Shown here piece after piece: positions 1 to 6,911 of a DNA stretch of 13,390 nucleotides. The translations under genes and the position numbers were made by a program. Each line of letters opens with the position of its first letter. Position 1 is the first letter of the stretch. The stretch is from an uncultured Clostridia bacterium (GTDB taxonomy: Bacteria; Bacillota; Clostridia; Christensenellales; Borkfalkiaceae). A model generated the notes under the pieces. The model searched no databases. It saw only the letters and a list, made by a program, of their open reading frames with translations, and was not told where the DNA came from. The stretch is from positions 1 to 13,390 of the forward strand of contig CAUHGY010000049.1 in assembly GCA_959605945.1 (NCBI GenBank). Reading direction: 5' to 3'.

Positions 1-2223
1 CGATTTCACCCCCACTCCCGCAAACGCCACATCCACTATCAGGCTGTCTCCTTGTCCTCTTACCGCTATGACTGTTCCCTCTCCGAATTTAGTATGACGA
101 ACTCTCCCGCCCGCTTTGTAGCCGGTAACATTTGCAGCTTCGTTTACTTTCGGTTTATTATCTTTCAAAAAAGTTTTGGCATAAGACGATGAATATCCGC
201 CGGCGCCGGAATCATATCCGTCCTTATAATTTTCAAAAGTCCGTTTCTCATGCCTGTAAAAAGTGTTTTCATCTTTTTTTCTTTCCGGCGAAAGCACCGG
301 CTGAGCCTCTTTCAAAAAACGCGATTGCGACATATATTCCCTGCCGCCGTACAAATATCTGCTCGAAGCCCGTGTAAGATAAAGCCGCTCTTTGGCTCTC
401 GTCACGGCAACATACATCAGTCGTCGTTCCTCTTCGAGTTCATCGTCGTTCCCGTCGCTGCGCGATATCGGTAAAATCTTTTCGTCAAGCCCGGCAACAA
501 ACACGCACCTGTATTCAAGTCCTTTCGCAGAATGAATGGTTGCAATTGTAACTGCATCGCCGGAATTTATGGCGTCGGTATCCGAACTTAAAGTTACGGA
601 ATTCAAATATTCCGAAAGACCCGCCCCGGCGTTGTCGTTTTCAAACAACTCAGCTGAATTTTTCAATTCGCTGATATTCATTATTTTTGCATTGTTTTCT
701 TCCGTTTTCTCGGAAAACTGTTCTAAAAACCCTGTTCCGTCAAGTACATAATCGATAAGGGCCGCAACGGTATTGTTTGCGGCAAACGCCCTGAAATTGT
801 CAAGCAGCACCTTGAAATTAAACAATTTTATTTTTGCGGCCGCTCCGATAGCCGTCATATCCAAATTATCGATCCCTTCGTACAGCGAAAGACCGTTTGC
901 GGCACAATATTCTCGCAGTTCTTTAAGTGTTTTATCGCCTATTCCGCGTTTAGGGCAACCCACGCTTCTTAAAAATGATTCGTTATCCGATGGATTATTG
1001 ACAATTTTCAGGTATGCCAAAACGTCTTTTATTTCTTTTCTCTCAAAAAATCTGAACCCGCCGTACACTTTATAGGGTATCGCATATTTCGTAAATTCCT
1101 GCTCGAATGCACGGGAAAGAGCATTTACGCGCATAAACACGGCAAAATCTCTGTAATGCAAATCTGTTCGCGCCATAAGGTTTTTGATCTGTATAGCGGC
1201 AAAAGCCGCTTCGTTATTTTCATCGGTTCCGACAAAAGTTTCCACTCTGACGCCTTCGGAATTTTCCGTCCACAATTCTTTTTCCCTGCGTCCGGTATTG
1301 TTTGCTATTATGCAGTTTGCAAGTTGCAAGATTTTTTTTGTAGATCTGTAATTTCTCTGCAACTTATAGATTTTTGCACCCCTGTAAATATCGTCAAAAC
1401 CCAGAATATTTTCTATTTTAGCGCCGCGCCAGCCATAAATGCTCTGGTCGTCATCGCCGACAACGAAAATATTTCCGTGTTTGACGCTGAGTCTCTGCGC
1501 AATTGCAAACTGAACCTTATTTGTATCTTGAAACTCATCAATATGTATATATTCGAATTTACCCGAATAATAGTCGGCAACTTCGGGAAATTTAACAAAA
1601 AGTTCGTATGTTTTAAAAAGCAAGTCATCAAAGTCAAGAGAATTGGAACGGGCAAGTTGCTCTTCATATGCCTGATAAACATTGCAAATATCATCTATAA
1701 AACGCAGCTCGGCCCGCGCTTTCTTATACTCAGCCGGAGAAAGACATTCATTTTTAGCGTTTGAAATATGACTTTTAGCCGATTTCAAAAGCTTATCGGC
1801 TTCCAATCCCAAATCATCAAATACTCGTTTTAAAACTTTATCTTTATCCGTTTCGTCGTATATGGTGAAATTTTTATCATATCCGAGTTTATCTATATCC
1901 CGTCTTAAAATTCTTACGCACATGCTGTGTATTGTGGAAACCCACATTTCCGCGATCTCGTCGCCTATAATATTGCGCAGACGTTCTTTCATCTCTTCCG
2001 CGGCTTTATTGGTAAATGTAATAGCCATAATGTTCCGCGGCGCTACGTTCTTTTCGAGTAACAGATAAATTATACGACTTACCAAAACACGCGTTTTCCC
2101 GCTGCCTGCCCCGGCTATTACCAGAATGGCGCCCTCGGTATCGACAACGGGCTTTATTTGCTCTTCATTGAGTTCATTCAACAGTTTATTCAGTATTTCC
2201 TTTTTTTCGGCATCGTTAGTCAT
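1..2223 (-). CDS. pcrA: ATP-dependent DNA helicase PcrA (UvrD/Rep family), 3' end cut by window edge
   Basis: Superfamily 1A 3'-to-5' DNA helicase; the family acts in nucleotide excision repair, rolling-circle replication and removal of proteins from DNA. I translated 741 codons on the minus strand from the ATG at 2223; the frame is open to base 1, so the stop is outside the window. Visible motifs: Walker A GAGSGKT at residues 38-44, TFTNKAA at 69-75, STIHS at 96-100, Walker B DEFQDT at 229-234, motif III GDDDQSIYGWRGA at 256-268, then QRNYRS, a motif V-like TIHSAKGLE and VAVTRAKERL near the C-terminal part. The last residues seen, VRHTKFGEGTV...VAFAGVGVKS, match the short conserved C-terminal tail typical of PcrA and separate it from Rep, so probably only some tens of residues or fewer are missing. 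The start has a weak Shine-Dalgarno sequence, but the TTGAAT-17-TATACT promoter lies just upstream. It is divergent from the SDR gene. Confidence is high for PcrA. Confidence 0.96.
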   Translation of the reverse strand, partial: MTNDAEKKEILNKLLNELNEEQIKPVVDTEGAILVIAGAGSGKTRVLVSRIIYLLLEKNVAPRNIMAITFTNKAAEEMKERLRNIIGDEIAEMWVSTIHSMCVRILRRDIDKLGYDKNFTIYDETDKDKVLKRVFDDLGLEADKLLKSAKSHISNAKNECLSPAEYKKARAELRFIDDICNVYQAYEEQLARSNSLDFDDLLFKTYELFVKFPEVADYYSGKFEYIHIDEFQDTNKVQFAIAQRLSVKHGNIFVVGDDDQSIYGWRGAKIENILGFDDIYRGAKIYKLQRNYRSTKKILQLANCIIANNTGRREKELWTENSEGVRVETFVGTDENNEAAFAAIQIKNLMARTDLHYRDFAVFMRVNALSRAFEQEFTKYAIPYKVYGGFRFFERKEIKDVLAYLKIVNNPSDNESFLRSVGCPKRGIGDKTLKELREYCAANGLSLYEGIDNLDMTAIGAAAKIKLFNFKVLLDNFRAFAANNTVAALIDYVLDGTGFLEQFSEKTEENNAKIMNISELKNSAELFENDNAGAGLSEYLNSVTLSSDTDAINSGDAVTIATIHSAKGLEYRCVFVAGLDEKILPISRSDGNDDELEEERRLMYVAVTRAKERLYLTRASSRYLYGGREYMSQSRFLKEAQPVLSPERKKDENTFYRHEKRTFENYKDGYDSGAGGYSSSYAKTFLKDNKPKVNEAANVTGYKAGGRVRHTKFGEGTVIAVRGQGDSLIVDVAFAGVGVKS

Positions 2224-2256
2224 ATTTAAAACCGCACATTATTTTTTTAGATTTAA

Positions 2257-2285
2257 AGTATATCATAAAAGCTAATTTTATTCAA
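2257..2285 (-). promoter_or_regulatory. Predicted sigma-A promoter of pcrA
   Basis: On the minus strand the sequence reads TTGAAT (2285-2280), a 17-base spacer, then TATACT (2262-2257). The start of transcription would fall near 2250, leaving a leader of about 27 bases before the pcrA ATG at 2223. Both boxes are close to consensus with ideal spacing. Confidence 0.7.
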
Positions 2286-2336
2286 GCGCACAAAAAACAA
2301 AATTGAGCATAAACGTAAATTTAACGCTTTCTTTTA

Positions 2337-2375
2337 TTGCTAAATATTTTCAGATGTGATAAAATTTATTATAAA
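2337..2375 (+). promoter_or_regulatory. Predicted promoter region of the SDR-pyridoxal kinase operon
   Basis: Two overlapping sigma-A-like candidates are visible: TTGCTA (2337-2342), 17 bases, TAAAAT (2360-2365); and TTTTCA (2347-2352), 17 bases, TATAAA (2370-2375). Either would give a leader of about 55-65 bases before the SDR start. I cannot tell which is used; the first has the better -35 box and the second the better -10. Confidence 0.5.
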
Positions 2376-2438
2376 ATTGAAAGTTAACAAAGTGAAAAAT
2401 TCAGTCAGCATATTCGCATAAAAATAAAGGAGTTTTTG

Positions 2439-3272
2439 ATGAACAGAAATTGGCTTGTCGGCAAAACTGTCATAATCTCGGGAGCGAGCGGCGGCCTTGG
2501 TTTTTCTTTATCCCGTCTGCTTATAGAAAAATATGATTGCAAAATAATAGGTATCGCCCGTAACGAAGAAAAAATCAAAAAAGCGGCGGCTTCTCTCGGA
2601 AAAAAATCAGATAACTTTTCCTATCGAATTTTCGACGTAACCGACATAGAAGCCTGGCGGAACTTAAGAAAAGAATTAGAAGATTCCGGCACGCTTCCGG
2701 ATATTCTCATAAACAACGCAGGATTTATGCTGCCCTTTGCAAAATTTCATAAATATTCCGAAAAGGAAATTGCTGAAATAATAAATACTAATTTCACCGC
2801 ACATATAAATGCTACAAAAATTTTCATTCCGCTTTTGGAAAAATCCAAAACCCCGGCAATAGTCAACATTTCAAGTGCGGCGGGAATATGCGCCGTCGTC
2901 GGCGAAAGCATGTACTGCGCCACCAAATATGCAATGCGCGGATTTACGGAGACATTGCAACAGGAATACAAAAATTCTTTTTACATAGGCGGAGTTTATC
3001 CCGGATTCATCAGAACGGATATTCTGAACAGGCAGGATGAAAAGACAAAACAAAATAAACTGATTAACAAAATGATGATGCCTGTCGAAAAGGCATCTGA
3101 AAAAATAATTAAGCGAATAAAAAGACGCAAAAAACGCATCGTCATCGGCGCAGACGGAAAAAGCATGAGCTTTTTTTCAAGGATAATGCCGTCGCTTACC
3201 CCCACAATAATAACAAAAGTATTAAAAGCTTCGAAAATGGATATGTTCAAAGAGGTTTTCGACAAGGAGTAA
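2439..3272 (+). CDS. Short-chain dehydrogenase/reductase (classical SDR), NAD(P)-dependent, substrate unknown
   Basis: A 277-residue classical SDR: a Rossmann-fold oxidoreductase acting on alcohol/carbonyl groups, probably cytosolic. Visible motifs: GASGGLG at 15-21 (dinucleotide-binding turn), Arg41 at the end of strand beta-2 (GIAR, which often favours NADPH), DV at 66-67, NNAG at 92-95, Asn118, ISS with Ser145/146, YCATK with Tyr159 and Lys163, and PG at 188-189. Ser, Tyr and Lys of the catalytic set are therefore present, so the enzyme should be active. The C-terminal part (about 220-277) is basic (IKRIKRRKKR) and resembles the lid extension of many DltE-like SDRs of unknown substrate. 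ATG 2439 is chosen over the in-frame TTG at 2436 because AAAGGAG (2426-2432) lies 6 bases before the ATG. It is first in an operon with the B6-vitamer kinase, whose binding site lies in the last codons of this gene. The exact reaction cannot be read from sequence. Confidence 0.9.
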   Translation: MNRNWLVGKTVIISGASGGLGFSLSRLLIEKYDCKIIGIARNEEKIKKAAASLGKKSDNFSYRIFDVTDIEAWRNLRKELEDSGTLPDILINNAGFMLPFAKFHKYSEKEIAEIINTNFTAHINATKIFIPLLEKSKTPAIVNISSAAGICAVVGESMYCATKYAMRGFTETLQQEYKNSFYIGGVYPGFIRTDILNRQDEKTKQNKLINKMMMPVEKASEKIIKRIKRRKKRIVIGADGKSMSFFSRIMPSLTPTIITKVLKASKMDMFKEVFDKE

Positions 3273-3274
3273 AA

Positions 3275-4111
3275 ATGAAAAGAGTTTTAACGGTACAGGA
3301 CATTTCCTGTGTAGGAAAGTGTTCGCTAACAGTAGCTTTACCCATAATTTCGGCATTCGGCGTTGAAACGGCAGTTTTACCTACGGCCGTACTTTCTACG
3401 CATACCGCATTTAAAGGCTTTACGTTCAGAGATTTGACCGAAGACCTTACGGCAATATGCAAACATTGGAAAGAAGAAAAAATCGAATTCGACGCTATTT
3501 ACACCGGCTATCTCGGCTCTGCAGAACAACTGAATATTGTATCGGACATTTTCCGCGATTTCAGAAATTCACATTCATTCTACATTGTGGACCCCGTTAT
3601 GGCTGATAACGGTAAACTCTATGCAGGATTTGACATAGCATTTGCAAAAAATATGGCAAAATTGTGCGCAAAAGCAGATGTTATAGTTCCCAATCTGACA
3701 GAAGCAAGTTTCCTTCTCGGCGAACCTTACGCCGGCGAAGATTATACGGAAGAATACATCAGAAACCTGCTTGTAAAACTATCTGATCTCGGAGCTGAAA
3801 AAGCAGTGCTTACAGGAATCAGCTTTGATAAAAACCTTCTGGGCGTTTATGCATACGACAGCAATTCGAAAGAATATTTTTCTTACTACAGAGAAAAACT
3901 TCCCTGCTCTTTCCACGGTACCGGCGACGTTTTTGCCAGCGCTCTGTGCGGAGCCATGGCCACCGGAAACAATCTCGAAAACTCACTTAAAATCGCCGTC
4001 GACTATACTGTAGAAAGCATCAAAGTAACGCTGGAAAACCCGTCGCATAATTGGTACGGCGTCGATTTTGAAAACGCTTTTCCCTATCTCATGGACAGAA
4101 TTAAAAAATAA
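3275..4111 (+). CDS. pdxK: Pyridoxal/pyridoxamine kinase (PfkB/ribokinase superfamily)
   Basis: ATP-dependent kinase that phosphorylates the 5'-hydroxyl of pyridoxal, pyridoxamine or pyridoxine, the salvage step toward pyridoxal 5'-phosphate. The 278-residue length fits the family. The N-terminus has QDISCVGKCSLTVALPI (8-24) followed by LPTAVLSTHT (35-44), which I recognise as typical of the Firmicutes form. Further motifs are VDPVMADNGKLY (105-116; the DPVMGD-like signature), PNLTEA (139-144, ATP-site region) and HGTGDVFAS (214-222) with Asp218 as catalytic base within GTGD. The start at 3275 is supported by AAGGAG (3264-3269), 5 bases upstream and inside the end of the SDR gene; only 2 bases separate the genes, so they are almost surely cotranscribed and may be translationally coupled. 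A terminator follows at 4191. A thiamine-pathway kinase (ThiD) is the main alternative but the N-terminal motif argues against it. Confidence 0.92.
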   Translation: MKRVLTVQDISCVGKCSLTVALPIISAFGVETAVLPTAVLSTHTAFKGFTFRDLTEDLTAICKHWKEEKIEFDAIYTGYLGSAEQLNIVSDIFRDFRNSHSFYIVDPVMADNGKLYAGFDIAFAKNMAKLCAKADVIVPNLTEASFLLGEPYAGEDYTEEYIRNLLVKLSDLGAEKAVLTGISFDKNLLGVYAYDSNSKEYFSYYREKLPCSFHGTGDVFASALCGAMATGNNLENSLKIAVDYTVESIKVTLENPSHNWYGVDFENAFPYLMDRIKK

Positions 4112-4190
4112 CCGCATATAACAAATAAAAAGATATTTTTTTATAATCAAACGTTTTTAAACTAAACGGATAAAACCGTCAAAAACAACA

Positions 4191-4226
4191 CAAACGGCCT
4201 GCGCGTGACTCCGCACAGGCCGTTTG
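4191..4226. terminator. Hairpin terminator between convergent transcripts
   Basis: A perfect 11-base-pair stem CAAACGGCCTG (4191-4201) / CAGGCCGTTTG (4216-4226), with an inner GCG/CGC pairing after a C-A mismatch and a 6-base loop. Downstream on plus it reads TTTATAAAGATTTTTT; on the minus strand the stem is followed by TGTTGTTTTT. It can therefore end the SDR-pdxK transcript and possibly also minus-strand transcription coming from yerC. Confidence 0.75.
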
Positions 4227-4275
4227 TTTATAAAGATTTTTTAATAAATTACAATGTCCGTTATATTTAATAAAA

Positions 4276-4325
4276 TAAATTAAATTAACTCCGTTCAGCA
4301 TAAATTAAATTAACTCCGTTCAGCG
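4276..4325. repeat. Two perfect tandem copies of a 25-base unit (24 of 25 bases identical)
   Basis: TAAATTAAATTAACTCC... occurs at 4276-4299 and again at 4301-4324; each 24-base copy ends in GTTCAGC and is followed by one variable base (A, then G). On the minus strand each copy contains AACGGAG, which resembles a ribosome binding sequence. The second copy runs into the stem-loop at 4322. Confidence 0.9.
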
Positions 4326-4368
4326 GCAGAATATTAAGGCTGCAATTATACCAGCAAGAACTGCCGCT
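4322..4368. other. Nested stem-loop (imperfect hairpin) next to the tandem repeat
   Basis: An 8-base perfect inverted repeat, AGCGGCAG (4322-4329) and CTGCCGCT (4361-4368), encloses a second short pair GCTG (4339-4342) / CAGC (4352-4355) with a 9-base loop. There is no T-run on the plus side, so it is not a standard terminator. It might be an RNA structure in a minus-strand 3' region or simply a relic of coding DNA: the minus strand here encodes a short hydrophobic stretch (ARAAVLAGIIAALIFCR then stop) with no start codon. Confidence 0.4.
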
Positions 4369-4490
4369 CTTGCAATAGAAAATTAAAAGCCGTACACCTG
4401 TTTTCCGCATCCGTGCCGCTGCCCCGAGATTCTCTTTCAATATCTTTTTTCCGACGTATCAATCACGCACGGTTTTTTTATACGCTTTTT

Positions 4491-4740
4491 TTATTTTGAA
4501 ACAAGAATAGCCGATAGTTTAATATCATTTTTAGGAAAGCGGAAAAAAGTTTTACACCTCATCAGTGCAGAGATTTTCATCGAATACACTATTTCATGCG
4601 CAAGTTTGTTGCGGATACGGCGCATTTTTTCGAGCATTCCATTTTCGCCATCCCGGCCCGAAACTCCGTAAAATTCTCAAGGAACGCTTTTTCATCTCTT
4701 CTATATTTCGGCTAACTCCGCGCGCGAACTCAAAAATGCA
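4491..4740 (-). pseudogene. Possible decayed gene with a HEPN-like RNxxxH motif
   Basis: On the minus strand, a 48-codon frame from the ATG at 4637 to the TAA at 4491-4493 begins MLEKMRRIRNKLAHEIVYS. RNKLAH fits the RNxxxH (Rx4-6H) active-site motif of HEPN-domain proteins, which include toxin RNases and nucleotidyltransferase partners. Upstream, the other two frames give helix-like pieces (RAELAEI near 4700-4720, then AFLENFTEFRAGMAKM near 4640-4690) that would join to this frame only through frameshifts, and each frame is soon stopped. This would be consistent with a broken gene for a small helical protein. The evidence is a short motif plus composition, so chance is quite possible. No ribosome binding site precedes the ATG at 4637. 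Confidence 0.22.
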
Positions 4741-4946
4741 GCAACAATTATCAAACGAGCTCGATAAATCGTTCTGTCTTCAGGAAGTTTCTGCCTGATC
4801 TCCCGCGCCCTTTATTCGCTCCCGTCGGTATATCGACCGCAAGTTTGGTTTTGTTTCGGTTTCAGCCTTTACCCGAGCATTTATTGTCGCCGCCGACGGC
4901 TTCCGGCATCTCGACATTGCCGTCAAGAGTGTCATTATAGAGGCTC

Positions 4947-5234
4947 TCATTTTTTATTTATTCTGTCAAGAACCAGCCTGTACCCGCCTTCGCCGTAATT
5001 CAGGCATTTATTTACCCTGCTGATAGTTGCAGTACTCGCTTCGGTATTTTTAGCAATATCGTTATAAATATTTCCCGCATAAAGCATTTCTGCAACGGCA
5101 TAACGCTGAGAAATCTCTTTAATTTCCCGCACTGTAAAAGCATCGGCAAAAAATTTTTCGCACTCTTCCACGCTTTTCAGCGACAAAATGGCCTCAAAAA
5201 ACCGTTGCGTCTGTTCGTTGAATATTTCTCCCAT
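4947..5234 (-). CDS. yerC: YerC/YecD-family TrpR-related DNA-binding protein
   Basis: A 95-residue all-helical protein of the TrpR superfamily (YerC/YecD group), a presumed transcription regulator whose ligand is not established. The order is: N-terminal helix (about 6-20), SVEECEKFFADAF (21-33), TVREIKEISQRYAVAEML (34-51), then a helix-turn-helix, YNDIAKNTEASTATISRVNKCL (about 57-78), and GEGGYRLVLDRI at the end; the TATISRV recognition helix is typical. The length is usual. ATG at 5234 is preceded by AGAGG with a 6-base gap. The gene has its own strong extended -10 promoter and a symmetric element over it. In Bacillus subtilis yerC lies beside pcrB-pcrA; here pcrA is about 2.7 kb away with two unrelated plus-strand genes between. 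No terminator is seen directly after the stop; the next is the hairpin near 4191-4226. Confidence 0.93.
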   Translation of the reverse strand: MGEIFNEQTQRFFEAILSLKSVEECEKFFADAFTVREIKEISQRYAVAEMLYAGNIYNDIAKNTEASTATISRVNKCLNYGEGGYRLVLDRINKK

Positions 5235-5257
5235 AGATTACCTCTATAATAATTTTC

Positions 5258-5279
5258 TTTAACATTGTATCACGTTAAA
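5258..5279. promoter_or_regulatory. Inverted repeat over the yerC -10 box, candidate operator
   Basis: TTTAAC (5258-5263) and GTTAAA (5274-5279) form a perfect 6-base inverted repeat with a 10-base centre that contains the -10 box. A dimeric regulator bound here would block the promoter. Self-control by YerC would be natural for a TrpR relative, but this is inference and a 6-base AT-rich repeat may be chance. Confidence 0.35.
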
Positions 5280-5292
5280 TTGATAAAGTCAA
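5264..5292 (-). promoter_or_regulatory. Strong extended -10 sigma-A promoter of yerC
   Basis: On the minus strand TTGACT (5292-5287), a 17-base spacer ending in TGA, then TACAAT (5269-5264). The TG one base before the -10 box makes it an extended -10 promoter. Transcription would start near 5257, about 22 bases before the ATG. Confidence 0.82.
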
Positions 5293-5310
5293 TAGATAGA
5301 TAATTTAAAA

Positions 5311-5340
5311 ATAAAAAACACGGTTTTTATCCCGTGTTTT
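5311..5340 (-). terminator. Rho-independent terminator of purB
   Basis: On the minus strand, AAAACACGG (5340-5332), an 8-base loop and CCGTGTTTT (5323-5315) form a 9-base-pair stem followed by TTATTTTTAAA. It lies about 66 bases after the purB stop and just upstream of the yerC promoter, so yerC is a separate transcription unit. Confidence 0.8.
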
Positions 5341-5406
5341 CTGAAAAATATTTGCCGATAAGTAATTAAACGTATTTGTACAAGCTAAAAAATTTCTAGC
5401 GCAAAA

Positions 5407-6840
5407 TCAACAATTTATTTCGCTTTTGAGCCCGATAATGTTTTTATGTTTTAATAGTATTGGATCAACTTCCGTAGAAATATATTCAACTACCTGCCCG
5501 GGAGCTCTGCCGATATATTTATTGGCATCAAGAACGTCATCCAGTTTGTCGAAAACAGCCTTGAAAAGATCGTCCTTTTTTATAAGTTCTATAAGATTGT
5601 TGTCTTTACCGTTCTTTTTGACGTTTTCACCGGCTTTCATTGAAAGGACCCTTATTTCCTCATGCAATTCCTGGCGATTTCCGCCGGCTTTCACACATTC
5701 CATAATAATATTTTCAGTTGCCATGAAAGGAAGTTCCGCAGCTATGTGCTTAGCAATAACCTTATCGTAAACGACAAGATTTTCCGTTATGTTCAAATAA
5801 AGCTGTAAAAGCCCGTCAACGGCAAGGAATGTCTGCGCGATAACAATACGCTTATTCGCAGAATCGTCCAAAGTTCTTTCGAACCATTGGGTTGATGCCG
5901 TAATGGCACAATTTAACGGAGTTGTTATCGCGTATCTCGCCAACGAGCCCAATCTTTCACTGCGCATGGGATTGCGTTTATAAGCCATAGCCGACGAACC
6001 TATCTGCGATTTTTCAAAAGGCTCCTCTATTTCTTTCATATGCTGCAAAAGTCTTATATCATTCGAAAACCTGTAACCGCTCTGTGCGATCTGGGAAAGT
6101 ACGGAAAGAACGTTATAGTCGAATTTTCTGGGATAGGTCTGCCCCGTGACTCCGTAAACTTTATCATATCCCATCTTTTTTACGACCAATCTTTCAAGTT
6201 CTTTAACTTTTTCTTCATCATTTTCAAAAAGATCCATAAAGCTCGCCTGAGTTCCGGTTGTTCCCTTGACGCCGCGCAAACGAACTTTATTTTTCAGCTC
6301 CATAAGCGATTCATAGTCCATTACCAGATCTTCAAGCCAAAGACATGCGCGTTTGCCCACCGTAGTAAGCTGTGCAGGCTGAAGATGAGTGAAGCCTAAA
6401 GTAGGCAAATCTTTATATTTAAGAGCAAAGTCTTTGAGGTTTGAAATAACGTTGACAAGTTTTTTCAAAATAATATCAAGTGCATTATCTATAATTATAA
6501 CTTCCGCATTATCCGTTACAAAACAACTTGTCGCACCGAGATGGATTATGCCCGCCGCTTTCACTGCCTGCTTTCCGTATGCCTTTACATGCGACATAAC
6601 GTCATGACGAACTTGTCTTTCAAACTCACGCGCATCTTCATAGTTTATGTCTGTTGCGTATTTTTTTAAGTCCTCAATCTGTTCTTCGGTAATGTTCAGC
6701 CCCAGCTCTTTTTCGCTTTCCGCAAGAGCTATCCACAGCTTCCTCCACAAAGTGAATTTTTTATCGTCGGAAAAATTAGCCGCCATTTCTTTGCCTGCGT
6801 ATCTTGTTATCAAAGGATTAACGTAAATATCTGTCTGCAT
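5407..6840 (-). CDS. purB: Adenylosuccinate lyase
   Basis: Fumarase/aspartase-superfamily homotetramer that removes fumarate from SAICAR (to AICAR) and from adenylosuccinate (to AMP), two steps of purine synthesis. The protein is 477 residues, longer than the ~431-residue Bacillus enzyme and like the form I recognise from Clostridia (NPLITRYAGKEM start, TLWRKLWIALAESEKELGL). Visible are RHDVMSH (79-85) with His80, GATS (102-105), THLQPAQLTT (151-160) with His152, KGTTGTQ (192-198), and the family signature QIGSSAMAYKRNP (279-291) on the flexible loop with the catalytic serine; His80, His152 and a loop serine match the known active-site set. The frame is open to 6864, but ATG 6840 is chosen because AAGGAG lies 7 bases upstream and the homologous N-terminus begins there. 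Only 71 bases separate it from the galactokinase gene and I see no convincing promoter or purine riboswitch in that gap, so it may be read from the galK promoter. Confidence 0.96.
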   Translation of the reverse strand: MQTDIYVNPLITRYAGKEMAANFSDDKKFTLWRKLWIALAESEKELGLNITEEQIEDLKKYATDINYEDAREFERQVRHDVMSHVKAYGKQAVKAAGIIHLGATSCFVTDNAEVIIIDNALDIILKKLVNVISNLKDFALKYKDLPTLGFTHLQPAQLTTVGKRACLWLEDLVMDYESLMELKNKVRLRGVKGTTGTQASFMDLFENDEEKVKELERLVVKKMGYDKVYGVTGQTYPRKFDYNVLSVLSQIAQSGYRFSNDIRLLQHMKEIEEPFEKSQIGSSAMAYKRNPMRSERLGSLARYAITTPLNCAITASTQWFERTLDDSANKRIVIAQTFLAVDGLLQLYLNITENLVVYDKVIAKHIAAELPFMATENIIMECVKAGGNRQELHEEIRVLSMKAGENVKKNGKDNNLIELIKKDDLFKAVFDKLDDVLDANKYIGRAPGQVVEYISTEVDPILLKHKNIIGLKSEINC

Positions 6841-6911
6841 TTGAAAACTCCTTGTTTTTATCACTTTTTATATATTATGTCTGATATAATGATAATAAAA
6901 TTCTCTTGATT

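Larger units (their letters stand above)
4227..4946. other. 720-base region with no convincing intact gene
   Basis: Both strands were read through here. No open frame has family-recognisable sequence over its length, and no tRNA or known structured RNA was recognised. It holds a 25-base tandem repeat, a nested stem-loop, a weak inverted repeat CCGTGC (4411-4416) / GCACGG (4467-4472) followed by two runs of seven T, and short minus-strand frame pieces between 4491 and 4935. The left part is very AT-rich; 4600-4946 looks richer in GC and more like coding DNA, which suits a decayed gene or a 3' region of the yerC transcript. Each supported item is listed separately. Confidence 0.6.

Noticed and set aside
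1156..1764. 202-codon plus-strand open frame
   Set aside because: Wholly antisense to pcrA, whose motifs are unmistakable; no ribosome binding site and a low-complexity Phe/Ile-rich translation.
4411..4490. Plus-strand terminator from CCGTGC/GCACGG and T-runs
   Set aside because: The loop would be 50 bases and no plus-strand gene lies just upstream; pdxK already has a better terminator.
4565..4798. 77-codon plus-strand frame in the long intergenic region
   Set aside because: No Shine-Dalgarno sequence or promoter, no family resemblance; the minus strand gives more protein-like pieces here.
6841..6864. Eight-residue N-terminal extension of PurB
   Set aside because: It contains the ribosome binding site for the ATG at 6840, which matches the family N-terminus.
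6841..6911. Purine riboswitch or separate promoter for purB
   Set aside because: Only 71 bases; several AT-rich -10-like words (TAATAT, CATAAT) but no matching -35 box and no aptamer-like pairing.
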